Source: Branchiostoma floridae
Taxonomy: Eukaryota > Chordata > Leptocardii > Amphioxiformes > Branchiostomatidae
Reading direction: 5' to 3'
Assembly (NCBI RefSeq): GCF_000003815.2
Contig: NC_049985.1
Location: forward strand, 23,891,497 to 23,951,293
Length of the DNA stretch: 59,797 bases
Part shown: positions 12,021-24,185 of the stretch, one piece after another
Layout: every line of letters begins with the position of its first letter
How positions within the stretch are numbered: position 1 is the stretch's first letter
The notes under the pieces: model-generated
Told to the model about the DNA's origin: nothing
The model's database searches: none
What the model saw: the letters and a program-made list of their open reading frames with translations, nothing else
Translations under genes and position numbers: made by a program

Positions 12021-14788
12021 TCAAGCATCACTTGTCTGGTATTTCAACCAAGATGCTACTTTGTGGCTTACAGAGAAATTGTCCACCTCAAAATTCTATC
12101 ACAAAAAAAAAAAATGTGAATTTCGACTGTCATTACGGATATGCCTAAATGCCATGCATATACAATTACTCCTCCATCGACTGTCTCATTGTGCATAACG
12201 TAATACGAACCGCTGGGTGGCGCAACACAACAAGGGTCAGCGAGTTCATGCAACCAAGGACGTTACGTCCTTGATGCAACGTTGCGTCCACGTATCTGTA
12301 CCCTATCTCGGAGAACCCATATAGAGCTTATATTTTACATGAGCGATGATGGCCTCCGAAACCAACGGTAAGGGGTTTGGCGGCTAGTATTACGTAGCAT
12401 TAATCGTTATCATAAATTTTGAATTATTTCATTCAGGGGCCTTCGAGGGGGACATACCCACAAAAATAAGATAAACACGGTCGCTCCCAAAGTAGGCGAG
12501 GTATGCTACATTTGCTCACCGTTTCCCGTGACCTACTTAAAATTTTATTTTGTGCCATGCGCCCTTGCAAAGATGCTTTCCGAAATGATCAAAAGAAAAC
12601 ATATTATGCTTTTCTAAAAAAAAAAGCATATTATCCTTTTCTAAAAAAAAGCATGCCATATACCCACAGCTAGTCGTAGCAAATATACAATTTTCAAGGC
12701 GAATGTCGTATGGGCACCGCAAATATACAGTACTCACACCTTAATGAATAAAAATTAATGTACTGATACTAATAGAATTGTGACATGCACTGTAGTCCAT
12801 TGATTTGGCGATTGTAGGATTTCTAACGTGGAGGGGTTGTCTCCACCCCCGCCCCCTAAAAATACAACATTGTCCTCTCCTTGCTCTTGAAAAACACACC
12901 TGGTTAAAGCCATCTCCCTTACAAGAGCCCACCTAACCCCACCCCACTGCCTACCCCACCCCACCCCACAAAACCAAAATTGTAGAATCCCTTACCGCTT
13001 TCCGTTGTTTTCGCTCTTGCCAGATGCTGCCTCACCAGCCTTTGCAATCCTTTCACCAAACGCACCTTATAGAGCATTACAAGACAGACGCATCGCCACT
13101 TACACTGCGATGCGAGTACCGAATTGTCTGAATGATTTACACGTACCGTAGATTTACATGTCATGGGGGTCATCGGACGATACCAACTATAAGCCGAGCT
13201 TGGGGATGTAGGTTGGGGTTTGAATGTCGTACAAAACAAAGAAAAGCTAGGTTGAATGTAGAGTGAGGTTGAATGCCAGCGATTCATCAAATATGTTGCA
13301 CTGTTAAAGACATCGGGAAATAGGTTGTCAATGGTGAAAAGAGCTAAGGTCTAGTGACTTTATCTGTGTAATCACGACAACACATCTTATGACCTTTGAC
13401 CTAAATATCCGAACAGACAGGCGAAGACAATCAGTGAAGCGGCATAAGTCTTCTTTAAATGGACTAGATATACATTTATGCCCCCTTTCAAATACACCGA
13501 AGGCTTGTACCTGACTGCAGCAATATCTTTGGGAACTCCCCGGGCCACGTAGTAGGTCAAAAGCCACGGCCACTAGATGGGGTGGCCAACCAGAAGACAA
13601 ATGGTCTTTGTCATGGTTAGGTCAGAGGTCACATTGTACGTGCTCTGATTACCCAGATCAAGTCACTGACCCGCCGGTCTTTGATGACTCTGTGACATGC
13701 TAGTGTTTGTTGGCGTCAACCACAACGGGTTCAGTAGGTGAACTGGGGATTTGTCTACTAAATGTTGCCACAACAATTGTTGGCATCCACTCTATTGATG
13801 TTCGGTGGTCAAAGCATCAACAAATACAAAAGAATCATTTCCAATTGTATGGTGTAATATTTAGTGACCAAAGAGGTTATATAGGGGTATAATCGGTAAC
13901 CTTCTTGAACCTGTGAGTTTTTACACGATCAGCTTTTAGGGACGCTCTAGTCTGGTTGTCAACCCCCCCCCCCCCCCCCCCCCCAAAGTCTGTTGATATC
14001 TTTCGTAAGTTAGGGGGCTGCGGCCCTCTGTGGGGGTACAGGGTGGGGGTGTCCTGGAGCCAAGGAGTCGGCCTGTGCTGGTCTTAAAAAAAGTCTGGCG
14101 TCCAGGCTAGAACACTATGGCACATAAGTTTTCTTGTGGACCGGCTTCCAACTTTCGCTGCATTTACTCATTTAACTTTTTTAAAGTTTAAAGTTTTAAA
14201 CTTTAATAGTATCACTATGTTGGGGACTGAAAAACGGTATGGAAATTGATTGTAATAATTACGAACGTATTACTAAGCTTTGTAGTGAACTGCCGCGTGA
14301 CTATTCTGAAAAAAAAAGATCTTAGTTTTCTACGAAATGCAAACGAGTTCTACAAAGTCTCCTGATAGCTACAAAGTACTTAGTGTGGAGTACTCTGAAA
14401 TCCTACTTTGTTTAGAGAAACACAAAACTACTTAACCTGAACGCTCATAGCATGTCACACTATATCCCGTTACGCCTCCTTTCATACCGATCCCCCACGC
14501 ACATAACAATAGGAACGAACCACGTACATCGTAGGGGTAGAAACTCGTCTGTTTCGTTCTATCAACTTGGAAGGACTGTTGCATCCTTTCTACGCATTTT
14601 TCCTATGTAGCAATATACATTATAAAGTGGTACACGTACACTGAAATATGACGTCGTATAAAATGATTTTAAGATGCTTGATATACAGCCCGTACACCCC
14701 CACAATATGGCATGGTATATTCTCCTTGTAGCTTGATCGTTTATTCACCGGCAGCTCTCAAGCAAAACGGAGCGGTGAGGTGACTTAC

Positions 14789-14870
14789 CGGCGCCGGTAG
14801 TACCACCTGGACGACCTGCTAACCTAGCTGTGCAACTCTCGCACTATCTCTACTCGTATTCTGTACAAAT
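14789..14870 (-). other. Candidate non-coding first exon of COMT gene A
   Basis: On the minus strand a GC-rich stretch ends at a strong donor (GGCGCCG|GTAAGTC, exon end 14789). COMT A needs a spliced 5'UTR, because its ATG lies just after an acceptor at 10728-10730. No other equally strong upstream donor was noticed. The 5' boundary is arbitrary. It would place the COMT A promoter about 1.8 kb from the COMT B first exon, head to head. Confidence 0.35.
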
Positions 14871-16640
14871 TTGCAAATTACCGGAGGTCTATTCTTTTAT
14901 AAGGTATGTATTGTTTATTTTCTTCTGCTAGTACTACCTTGACTTTTGCAATGACCTTGGCAATACTGTAATTTCCGTCGCTTACCATCAAACTGTTGTG
15001 AGGTAGCATTGCTAAAAAAACTGCCAACCATAAGGTTATAAGATTATATATTTTCTCACAGGTAAGTGGTTCAACTCCAGCTATGTATGGGGCGGTACAT
15101 TTTGTACGCTTTGTCCAGTAAGACCTCGAAACAGTTATTGCCGCCCCTGTATGTAGTAGTTTTTTTACTGGTCCGGACATTAGAAGAAAATATTGGAAAG
15201 TTTCATTTTCACTCTATTAAGCTATACAGTAAGACGATATATAGACAGTCAATAAGACAGATGTATGATTTTGAGACATTTTAGATTGTCATATATACGT
15301 TATTGCAGCGAACGTTTTTTTCTGCAAACGTTAACATAAATGGATTGACATAACTGAGATTAATGTTGTGTGCATGCATAGAAAAGGTATCACTACTCTA
15401 CAAAATAAGTACCTTGCTCGACGTTGTGCAAACTTTAGCAAATGCGTTCTTTTTTGCCCTATTTGTTTAGCGAGTGGACTTAGTAATTTGTGAAACGTAC
15501 GGACAATGGAAAGTGGGTTTGCTCTCGGTCCCATGCAGAGGGAGACAGTTATAGCCGCACAAAGTGTTCTTGCATCATGCACACTCTAAAAACGTTTGCG
15601 TTGTAAGCTGAGCGGTGTAATTAACACCTCATTTGCATTTCGGGAACATTTTACTATATAGCGATGGTCTGTGAGTTTCTTAGCTTGTGAAGTAGAAGTA
15701 TTAGACACAACTTAAAGTACAGTGACTTTATGTAGTAATTACAAACTACGAAGTAGAAATACATAATAACACTTATATGAATCATAAGGACTCTAAACGA
15801 TGTAATTGTATCTCTGTTATATACGTTGTCTGACCCTTGCCTCTTCCCTCATCATGACCTCAATGAAAAGCGGCCTGCAGGCCGATTTGAGCTTTTGTGA
15901 ATAAATAAAGGTTCAAACAAACAAATAATAAATGTTAAAATTTTACTTACTAAACAACAATGGCTGACATACGCGAACCTCTAATATCTTGATACAGTCA
16001 GATCTAGAGGCTAAGTGACGTGTCTATATATTTTCTAATCACAAAACATTATTTTTATGCATTTACCTTTTTGACAACTGTCAAATGTTAAGATATAGTT
16101 AAATCTGCTTGTGGTGTTGAATCTTTTGAAATCTGCTTTACTTAAACAAAGAAATATAAATACCTCAGTACGTAAGGCATCATATATACAGCAATCCATG
16201 ACAATTTTTTTTACCTTGCCGGGCCTTAGCCCGGCAAGGTAATGAGGCCCGATCTTTACATGGTTCAATCAATGGTTCAATCAATGGTTCAATGTTAACC
16301 CAGCCCTTCCAAAGGCCCTTCAAAAGGCCCTTTTCTCTTTGCCCAATTTTATGGCTTAGTTAGACAAGGGTACATTGCAGGCCAGTATTAAAACTGTATT
16401 TTAGACGTATGTGGCCCAGCGTAAATAAATCTACGCTTTAACCCATGCTTATCATAAAGATATATCAAAAATTGCATCAGAAGGAATTTATTTTGTAATA
16501 AAGAATAATGCATACTCATTGTGAGTCAAAAAGTTTTACAATACCGGTTTATTGTGCCAATAATTTATCTGACATAGATTATGTTAATGAGGTAAATTTC
16601 CCTACACTTGGGGATTTTTGCTGCATTTCATACTACAGCT
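14871..16640. other. Interval between the divergent COMT genes
   Basis: AT-rich, no supported gene. It would contain both promoters if the candidate leader exons are right. It holds a retroposon 3' end (15850-15925) and a hairpin at 16213-16240 (ACCTTGCCGGGC with its complement). No convincing TATA box or CpG cluster was identified. Confidence 0.4.
15850..15925 (+). mobile_element. Retroposon 3' end with A-rich tail
   Basis: GCGGCCTGCAGGCCGATTTG is followed by TTTTGTGAATAAATAAAGG and a CAAA-type tail. This looks like the 3' terminus of a LINE/SINE. The 5' extent is not visible. Confidence 0.45.
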
Positions 16641-16721
16641 GCTAGGTGTCGCTCGCTCTTTGTACATTGCAACAACATGAAACAAAAAAAAATAGCCGCA
16701 AACTTCGGGGCTAGTAGCCAG
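16640..16721 (+). other. Candidate first exon of COMT gene B
   Basis: Ends at a strong donor (TAGCCAG|GTAAGTAC). The next acceptor (ATTTACAG at 17153-17160) opens the exon that carries the COMT B start codon. If joined, an ATG at 16677 would open a short upstream ORF that overlaps the main start codon. The 5' limit is arbitrary. Confidence 0.4.
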
Positions 16722-17194
16722 GTAAGTACATTTTAAAGACATTTGTGACTATGAATGTCCTTGATAGAGTTTGTATTGTGTGAAAAATAGATTTGAGACT
16801 GGATTGGCAGCTGGAGAAGTCACTAAAGCTTTCCCGTACAAGAATTGGGGTGGGAGGGGGGCGACATGTGGAACTCTGTGGTTGTCTCTGATTATTTTGA
16901 TGTGATCCTCATGTTAACTGATGAACACTGGTGAAGCGCCGAGGTACCTTTTCCTGACGAAATCCCTACCTCCCGGCAAGGTGCAGCTTTTTTTTAAAGC
17001 ACTTGTTGTTGTTTTTTACACAGAATGGGCAAAAACTTTTAGTGGCTATTGTGGTATTTTTCTATTTCTGCATTCAATATTCTTGCGTTTGCTGTTTAAA
17101 ACTATCTATTGAGTACGTACTCGAGTGTGAAACGATGCGACTAACTGTATACATTTACAGGATTTCAACAGCATTCGTCAACAGTCCGGAACAA

Positions 17195-18479
17195 ATGAGT
17201 ACTAAGGAACAGCGGCTACTCGACTACGTTAGGGTAAGTTTATCAATCCTTTAATTAATATTTCGTAGATTCCTCGCCATACTGGCGCCATACTTCGTTT
17301 CGCCTATTCGTTACCTTCTATGCCAAGACCTTAGACTGGCATTCAATGTGGGTAATACAAGATTCAATGGTAAATGCGACATAAATGCGTTCTTTGATCA
17401 TCGGCACGTCTTACGAGTGGGCTTTCATAACACGTACATATTAATTTACGTGCAAACTTTCTTGATAAGTACAGATCGCATCAATAACGACTAACCATCC
17501 ATCTCACCTCACCTACCAGTCTTAAAAGACTATGTTAATATTATATCCTCAGTTTATATCTGTGGATTTTGCTTCAGTGCTTTGCTTATTTGTTTTTTCT
17601 AGAGCTGTTTTCTTGTATCTATTTACCCATGTACTTGTAAGTATATGTTGCAATTAAAACAAATACACCGTGCAGTTTTCTAGATGTTCTTTCTTTTGTC
17701 TCTTTCAGGGTCACAGTAAAAGTGGACATCCTCTTAGCGTCCTGGAAGCATTTGACGCGTTTTCAAATGACTTAGAATGGACTATGCATGTCGGAGAAAC
17801 AAAAGGTAGAGAAATACATTAAGGCATAGGGGAAATTTTTGTGTTTCATGTTTCAGTCCTGTAAAAAGGTCGATTGTTAGGGATTATCATTTTTATACTA
17901 ATGCCAAATTATAGTGATACAATACTTTTTAACAAAGTAAAGCTGAAATGCATAAGGACACCAATATTTTCAATGCCAAACGGTAATTTTGTGTAGTATG
18001 ATTACATTATCTTCTATTGCTGGAAACTATGTAACTCTACTGCCTACCTAAAAAAGGCTAGGCTCGCCAGGTTTTTCTAGCGTAGTTTGGGAAACAGGAA
18101 ACACAACATTTTTCCTATAGCCGCCTTACATATCATTTCATGGATAGGATATAAAATTTGCCTTTCAACACAATATGCTCAGTGTAACTAACAAAAGATA
18201 GTGGACGCTAAAGCTACTTGAAACGTCTGACCATTTCCAAACTCATATCCAGTTGCTTTAGTTACTATATATGACGTTTAGGGTGGACAATATATAGCCA
18301 TACGGTGATTGGTTCTAAGTTTCAAGATTATATCACAAGCTGCAGGTGACGCACGTAGTCTTAGAAAATACTTGGATAGCAAAAGGCAAATTGGAAAGAA
18401 AATAGCTCAATCTGGTGGAGTTTGCTGTGACTTGTTTGAGTAATTATTAACTATGCTTTAATGTGCGTGTGTGTTTGTT

Positions 18480-18530
<51 letters not shown>

Positions 18531-19666
18531 TTACGTGTAGAGCAGGCTTACTTTAGAAGGCCTGAATGGATCCTTGCTGCTTGTTATGTTAATGCAGCGG
18601 TATGTCCGGTCTTGATATTTCGAATTCTGGACATGCTATGATCGTGATTTTGAGGTTGTCCTTTGTTCTTTATATGTACGGCATTAGAGATTCATAAGTC
18701 ACAATCTTTCCATTGCAGACGAAAAGATGTATACGAGGTTCCTACTGTAAACAAATGTATATCAATCACATCATGTCTACAAACAAGTATCATAACGTTT
18801 CCGACCCTTTCCGCTAGGTGTCGTGCTTGATCAGGCGATACGAGACCTCCAACCAAAAGTGTGCTTAGAACTAGGAACGTACTGCGGCTACTCCGCCATC
18901 CGCACGGCCAGACAGCTGCGGATAGAAGGCGCACGAGTACTCTGCGTGGAATGCTGTCAGGAGTATGCTGACGTCACCAGGGAGACTGTAAGACATGCAG
19001 GGCTAGATAAGAAGGTGAGTAAGAATAATGTTAAAGTTTGGTTTTGAAAAAAATCTTTGTGGTAATTTACGGGGTGCACTTTCCGGTGTGACCCTTACAT
19101 AACCTTGCGGAACACCCTGTGCCTACTGGGTTATTAGAGGGCATGGTCGGGCCCCGCTATTCTTTCAAACATGGAGAAAAATTCAACCCGGGACCCGGCA
19201 ACATATAGATGCCTTAAACTAATCTTGCAATTGAAACACCCAGAGGTACCAGTGGTATCCGGCAGTCCACTGGGACAAATTTGTGACTTCGGAGCCCGGT
19301 GGGCTACATCCGCTACGGGCACAGATGCAAATTGGACCGTAGTATTACACACTGATAGCAAATCATATTGTTTTAATGAAAAGAAACAGTTCTTTTGTAT
19401 AAGAATGGAAACTGTACAGATATACACCCCCACGACTCCAACTGCAACAGCTACAACTATATATATGGCGTTAGCTGGTTTATACATTACGTTAGCGTTA
19501 TACTGGTACTACTACTTCTACTGTTGGCCAGTCTCATATCCTCTGTAAACCGCTTCAGCGCCCTCCTTTTACCACAACGTTAGAGACACATTAATATCAT
19601 CACAGTCAAAAATCATATATTTAGTTTCCGTTAATCATATACACACAAATATTTAAAAAAAAACAG

Positions 19667-19735
<69 letters not shown>

Positions 19736-21087
19736 GACACACATACACACACAAACTAATGCACGCGTACATATATAACCACAAATACGCGCGCGCACAC
19801 GCACACACATACACACAATACATACACGGACAAATAGTGAAAAATGAACACACAGACACACACATACGTACGCGATCACATAAACACACACACAAACATG
19901 TGCAACCTATCTTCTTGACCATTGTTCTTCCTGTTCCTCACCCCCAGATAAAGGTGATCGTAGGCAACTCCAGTCAAGTCATCCCCCAGCTGAAGAAAAA
20001 ATACGGCACCATGAAAGTCGACTTTGTCTTTCTGGACCACGTAGAGTCCTTATACACAACGGATCTGAAACTACTAGAAAGACATGATGTGAGTAGGAAC
20101 GGGGTTACAGAAAGAGCTTGGTGATAGAAGTACTGACACTATTTACGCTCCTATAAGTACTCGTAGCTTGTGCATCACATTTTGGCGACACCTCAGGAGC
20201 GAGTCTGATTGAATAGTATTTTGTGTAGGCTGCAAGAATTTTAGGAATTTGACTGCTTTTATCAACCTACAGCATACTTCTCAAAGCTCAAGGAGGGCTG
20301 GATAGATTGCATTGATATTTGATGTGTGAAATATTTTTATATGACCTCAAAATGATTAGATTTTTTGGACCCTAGCAACTTGTTAAGGTACTGCAGCAAC
20401 TACTGCTTTCGATATCTCGTATTCTGAATATGCTATGGTCATTATCTTTAGATTGATACTCTTGCAATGGTGCAGCGAGTAAGTTGTGTAGGTTTCAAAT
20501 TCGGCTTCCGAGCCTACTTCTTTTTTCAACAGCAGGAGCCAGTGCATTTTCATACCTCGAAAGAGAATAACTCCCGAAGGGGTTGACGGATCATCATGAT
20601 CTTTTGTATGTACAGTCAAACCTGTATTAGGGGCCACCTCTACAGAGGGGCCACCTGTCCATAGTGGCCACTTTTTGTCGGTCCCTTGGGTATTTTATCT
20701 ACAAGTTACCACCTCTATACAGAGGCCACCTGTCTATAGTGGCCAAATTTGTCCGGTCCCTTGAGTGGCCGCTATAGACAGGTTTGACTGTAGTTAATTT
20801 ACGTGATACATGACCTAATTAAATGATGAATATGTAAATAAGTATCTAATTTGCATAGTCTATAAGAATATTCTAATTATGTTTTTCTCTCCCAGCTCTT
20901 GTCAACGGGATCTGTGATCCTGGCTGACAACGTGCTGCACCCAGGCGCTCCTGACTTCCTTAAGTACGTCCGCGGCTCTCCTCGCTACGAGTGCTCCTTC
21001 CACCCGGCCACGGTACGGGTCGAGGGCAACACCGTCCAGGACGGCCTGATGAAGGCGGTGTACTACCATCGACGTTTAAGTGTGTGA
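17195..21087 (+). CDS. COMT-family methyltransferase, gene B, altered active site (5 coding exons, 221 aa)
   Basis: Coding exons: 17195-17233, 17709-17805, 18818-19014, 19948-20088, 20896-21087; phases 0, 1, 0, 0 close to 666 bp. Residue numbers run almost exactly with rat soluble COMT. Conserved: Trp37/Met39, SAM loop LELGTYCGYSAIR, Glu90, metal ligands Asp141, Asp169 and Asn170, Pro174, and Glu201 (aligned with catalytic Glu199). Changed: COMT DHWK is DHVE here, so gatekeeper Trp143 is Val and general base Lys144 is Glu; the Asn after Met-40 is His. SAM and Mg binding therefore look intact while catechol chemistry is doubtful: a different substrate or a pseudoenzyme. AATAAA signals occur at 21426 and 21439. 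The exon-4/5 intron sits 16 nt upstream of the corresponding intron in gene A, and an extra intron splits the N-terminus. Family assignment firm, activity unknown. Confidence 0.86.
18484..18530. repeat. GT dinucleotide microsatellite
   Basis: An almost pure GT run followed by GCGCGCGTGT, within intron 2 of COMT gene B. The rest of that intron (17806-18817) shows no exon. Confidence 0.9.
19669..19905. repeat. AT then CA-rich microsatellite
   Basis: About 60 bp of pure AT repeats, then a degenerate CA-rich tract to the exon-4 acceptor of COMT gene B. Short open frames here are repeat artefacts. A diverged copy of the 11786-12020 repeat sits just upstream (19140-19345). Confidence 0.9.
20150..20885 (+). 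repeat. Interspersed repeat family, copy 2 (interrupted by a MITE)
   Basis: Shares GGGGTTGACGGATCATCATG and neighbouring phrases with copies at 10160, 26060 and 43140. The MITE at 20611-20792 splits it at TTTTGTATG|TA. Confidence 0.55.
20611..20792. mobile_element. 182-bp TA-flanked MITE
   Basis: Ends TACAGTCAAACCTG and CAGGTTTGACTGTA are perfect inverted repeats with TA at both edges. The interior repeats GGCCACCT and TATAGTGGCCA. It is in the last intron of COMT gene B, nested in an older repeat. Confidence 0.85.
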
Positions 21088-22429
21088 TTGTGTACAATTG
21101 TCACCTGAACCAGGAGACCACAGACTCTAGTTAGAAAATCATTTGCTCCGTAATAGCCCGAGAAACAGTCTTATTTGAGTTCGAACGAACGTAGTACGAT
21201 CTTCTGGAAAGCTTTCACAGTTTCACATGCTCTGTCACAGTCTGCTTTAAAATCCAACGATATGAAAATCGTACGACGTTCAATGACCGACTTCCAATGT
21301 CACAATGTCCGAAGTCCAATGCGAAAATACCCGACGTCAATTGTGAATATGTCGCTAGGCCATAGCAAGTCAATTTTACGGGTGACATTCGCTGCAAACT
21401 CCAAATTAAATGAGAATAGGTGAAAAATAAAAAGATGAAATAAAAAAAAAAACAAGATTTATTTCTAAAAAAGACGGCGACATAATAAACATTGTGAAAA
21501 GAATTAAAGTGACAAAACATAAGTGAGAATAGTGTGGTAGACTGGCATCTCTTACAAAGTTGGCAACTTCTGTCATGGCCACCGCATTGGTGCCACTATT
21601 ACTATTATAGAATTTTTTCAACTTCTACAGCTACGGTCATGGCTACGTGTACTTCACTCATGTGTAATCACAAGAAACCACAGAGCATATTTTCTCATTT
21701 GTGTACTTTCTCTTCATGATCACCATTTCTGTTTATCATCCATAAAAATTACTTGCTGTGGTACATTTCCGTCCAACATCACAGGTACAACCCTATACAA
21801 TCAACACTGAGCAAACAGATAGTTGAGAACATTGAAGTGACAAAACATAAGTGAGAACAGGATTAATTTCAGATGAGAAATTGACAAATGTTTGACAAGT
21901 GCATGGACCGTGTATGCTGTATAGTGATTTGCTTTACAATGGAATCTGCTTGCGTTACACAAAATACACTTTCAATGCATCAAGATGTTTGTTCATACGC
22001 ATCAAATAGGAAATATTTAGAGTCGTTTTACTTTCTGTAATGTATCCGTGTTTATGTAAAGAAAAATGACATCCAGTAGCCCTCACAGAGCTGACTACAT
22101 TTTACATGTACATATACAAGAGTATACTTTTCTTTAAACATCAATACATCATCAAGAGTCGTGATATATTCAAGCTGGTTATGTGCATCTCATAAACGTT
22201 GCAACCTGCAATATCCCATTAGAACGCCAGGAACACAATTGTCTGTGTATTACAAAATAAAGTAAGATGATGAGAAGAGAAGAGAAGTCTTCGACTTGGA
22301 AGCCTCTTTTGTTCCTTTGCAATGGCCACGGCGGCCGGTTGCTATTATCTTAGATTCCAAGCCGCTGCCGGCGACTTTTGCATGCATGCGGTTAATCCAA
22401 TAGTTTTAAACCTTGTAGAAAAGTAACGA
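21088..22429. other. COMT B 3' flank
   Basis: Probable 3'UTR to about 21460 (two AATAAA hexamers), then AT-rich DNA with no exon. GTGACAAAACATAAGTGAGA occurs at about 21509 and again near 21838, a small duplication. Confidence 0.4.
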
Positions 22430-24030
22430 AGTAATTTTAAGTACTCAAAAGGCTTCCCGTTCTCTCTCTACTAGCTGTAATATAAAATCCAAGTAAAAAA
22501 AGTAACGCACACGTTCTTATCGTGACGTCATAGCGTCTTATATCAAGAAAATGATGAAAAGGGAAAAGGGCCCACGACATTGACGACTTTGACGACTTAG
22601 ACGAGTGCATGCGGTTAACTCCGTAGATTTAAAAGCCTTCTAGAAAGGAAACAAAGTAATTTCTAGTACTAAAATGACTTTCTGCTCCCTGTCCACTGTC
22701 TGTACTATAAAATTCAAGTGCAAAAAGTAACGCGCACTTCGTATCTTGACGTCATGTAGCGTCGTATATCAAGACAACGGTGAAAAAGGACGTTATTGCC
22801 CCCGACTTTGGCGTGCATGCGGTTAGTACAGTAGTTATAAAGCCTGGTAGAAAAGTAACAAAGTAATTTATAGTACTCAAAATGCTTTATACTTTCTTTC
22901 CGCTGGTTGTACTTTAAAAGTAGTTCAAGTAAAAAAAGTAACGCACACTTTCTTATCTTGACGTCATAGCGTCTTATATCAAGACAACGGTTTAAAGGAA
23001 AGTTTCCAGGTCCAGGTTTCGACAAAGAGGCTTTCTGCTCTCTGTCCACTGGTTGTACTATAAAATGTAAGTGAAAAAAGTTACGCACACTTTCTTATCT
23101 TGACGTCATAGCATCTTATATAAAGACAACGGCATAAAAGGAAGTTTCCGGGCCCACTACTTTTGAGTGCATGCGGTTAAAACTCCGTAGATTAAAAGCC
23201 TTCTAGAAAGAAAACAAAGTAATTTCTAGTACTAATTTCTAGTACTTTCTACTTTCTGTCCACTGGTTGTACTACAAAATTCAAGCAAAAAAAGTAACGC
23301 ACACGTTCTTATCCTGACGTCATAGCGTCTTATATCAAGACAACGGTTTAAAGGAAAGTTTCCAGGTCCAGGTTTCGACAAAGAGACTTTCTGCTCTCTG
23401 TCCACTGGTTGTACTATAAAATTCAAGTGAAAAAAGTAACGCATACGTTCTTATCTTGACTTCATAGCGTCTAATGTCAGGAGAACGGCAAAAAAGGAAG
23501 TTTTCGGGCCGCCGACTTTTGAATGCATGCGGTTAATCCTATAGGTGAAACGCCTTCTAGAAAAGTTGAAAGTAATTTCTAGTACTTAACCCTATTCAGA
23601 CCGGGCTTTTTTTGACATCCCTGGCAACGGAAATAGACTGGAAACGTTCATTTAAACGTTTCGAAAAAAAATTCTAAATAACATAAGATTTTATTTATGT
23701 AAGCAAATAGCAGTAATATCGTAAATAGACGTGAAAAATACATTGTTAGAACCGAAATTAGCGATTTTCGTCAAAAGTGCCTGTCAACAGTCAATCAAAC
23801 ATTGTGAAATTGTTCCCAACTAAATTTTAGGAAAACTCACTAAGTTTAGTGGCTCTAGCGTAAGCCGTTCTGGCGTTATGGGACATCAAAGTTGGCGCAG
23901 ACCTCAAAAGCCCCCCCCCCCCGTCTGAACAGGGTTAAAAGGCTTTTTGCTCTGTGTCCACTGGCTGTGCTATAAAATCAAAGAGATGAAAATAGCTCAC
24001 ACTTTCTTATCTTAACGTTATATCATCTTA
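22430..24030. repeat. Satellite-like tandem array, 140-230-bp units
   Basis: Repeated phrases include GTGCATGCGGTTA (about 22381, 22609, 22814, 23168, 23524), TTGTACTATAAAATTCAAGT (seven or so copies) and TCTTATCTTGACGTCATAGC. Spacing varies (205, 226, 354, 356 bp), so units are mixed single and double length. The array lies between the COMT B 3' end and the stop codon of the NHL gene. A piggyBac-type MITE interrupts it. Confidence 0.8.
23586..23938. mobile_element. piggyBac-type MITE with TTAA duplication
   Basis: TTAA|CCCTATTCAGACCGGG at the left and CCCGTCTGAACAGGG|TTAA at the right: terminal inverted repeats starting CCC, flanked by TTAA, as in piggyBac transposons. Removing it with one TTAA restores the satellite phrase TAGTAC-TTAA-AAGGC, close to other units. 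No transposase; non-autonomous. Confidence 0.85.
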
Positions 24031-24185
24031 TATCAAGACGGACAACGGATATGCTATTTAGCAGGGATAAATATAAATAGAGATGCCATTGCGGGAATAA
24101 ATACGGATGTGCCGTTTGGCAGGTATCACTATAAATGGATATGCCTACTGAGGATCACTAAGAACGTACCACTTGGCGTGGATCA

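Larger units (their letters stand above)
10728..14788 (-). other. Predicted 5' intron of COMT gene A
   Basis: Between the acceptor before the COMT A start exon and the candidate leader exon. It holds a MITE (10818-11026), a palindromic element (11206-11268), a GAAT-tailed repeat (11786-12020), a C-run (13965-13984) and no coding exon I can support. ORFs here are short and uninformative. Confidence 0.4.

Noticed and set aside
12346-12367. ATGATGGCCTCCGAAACCAACG followed by a GTAAGG donor
   Set aside because: Looks like a start exon, but no in-phase downstream exon or recognisable product was found within the COMT A intron.
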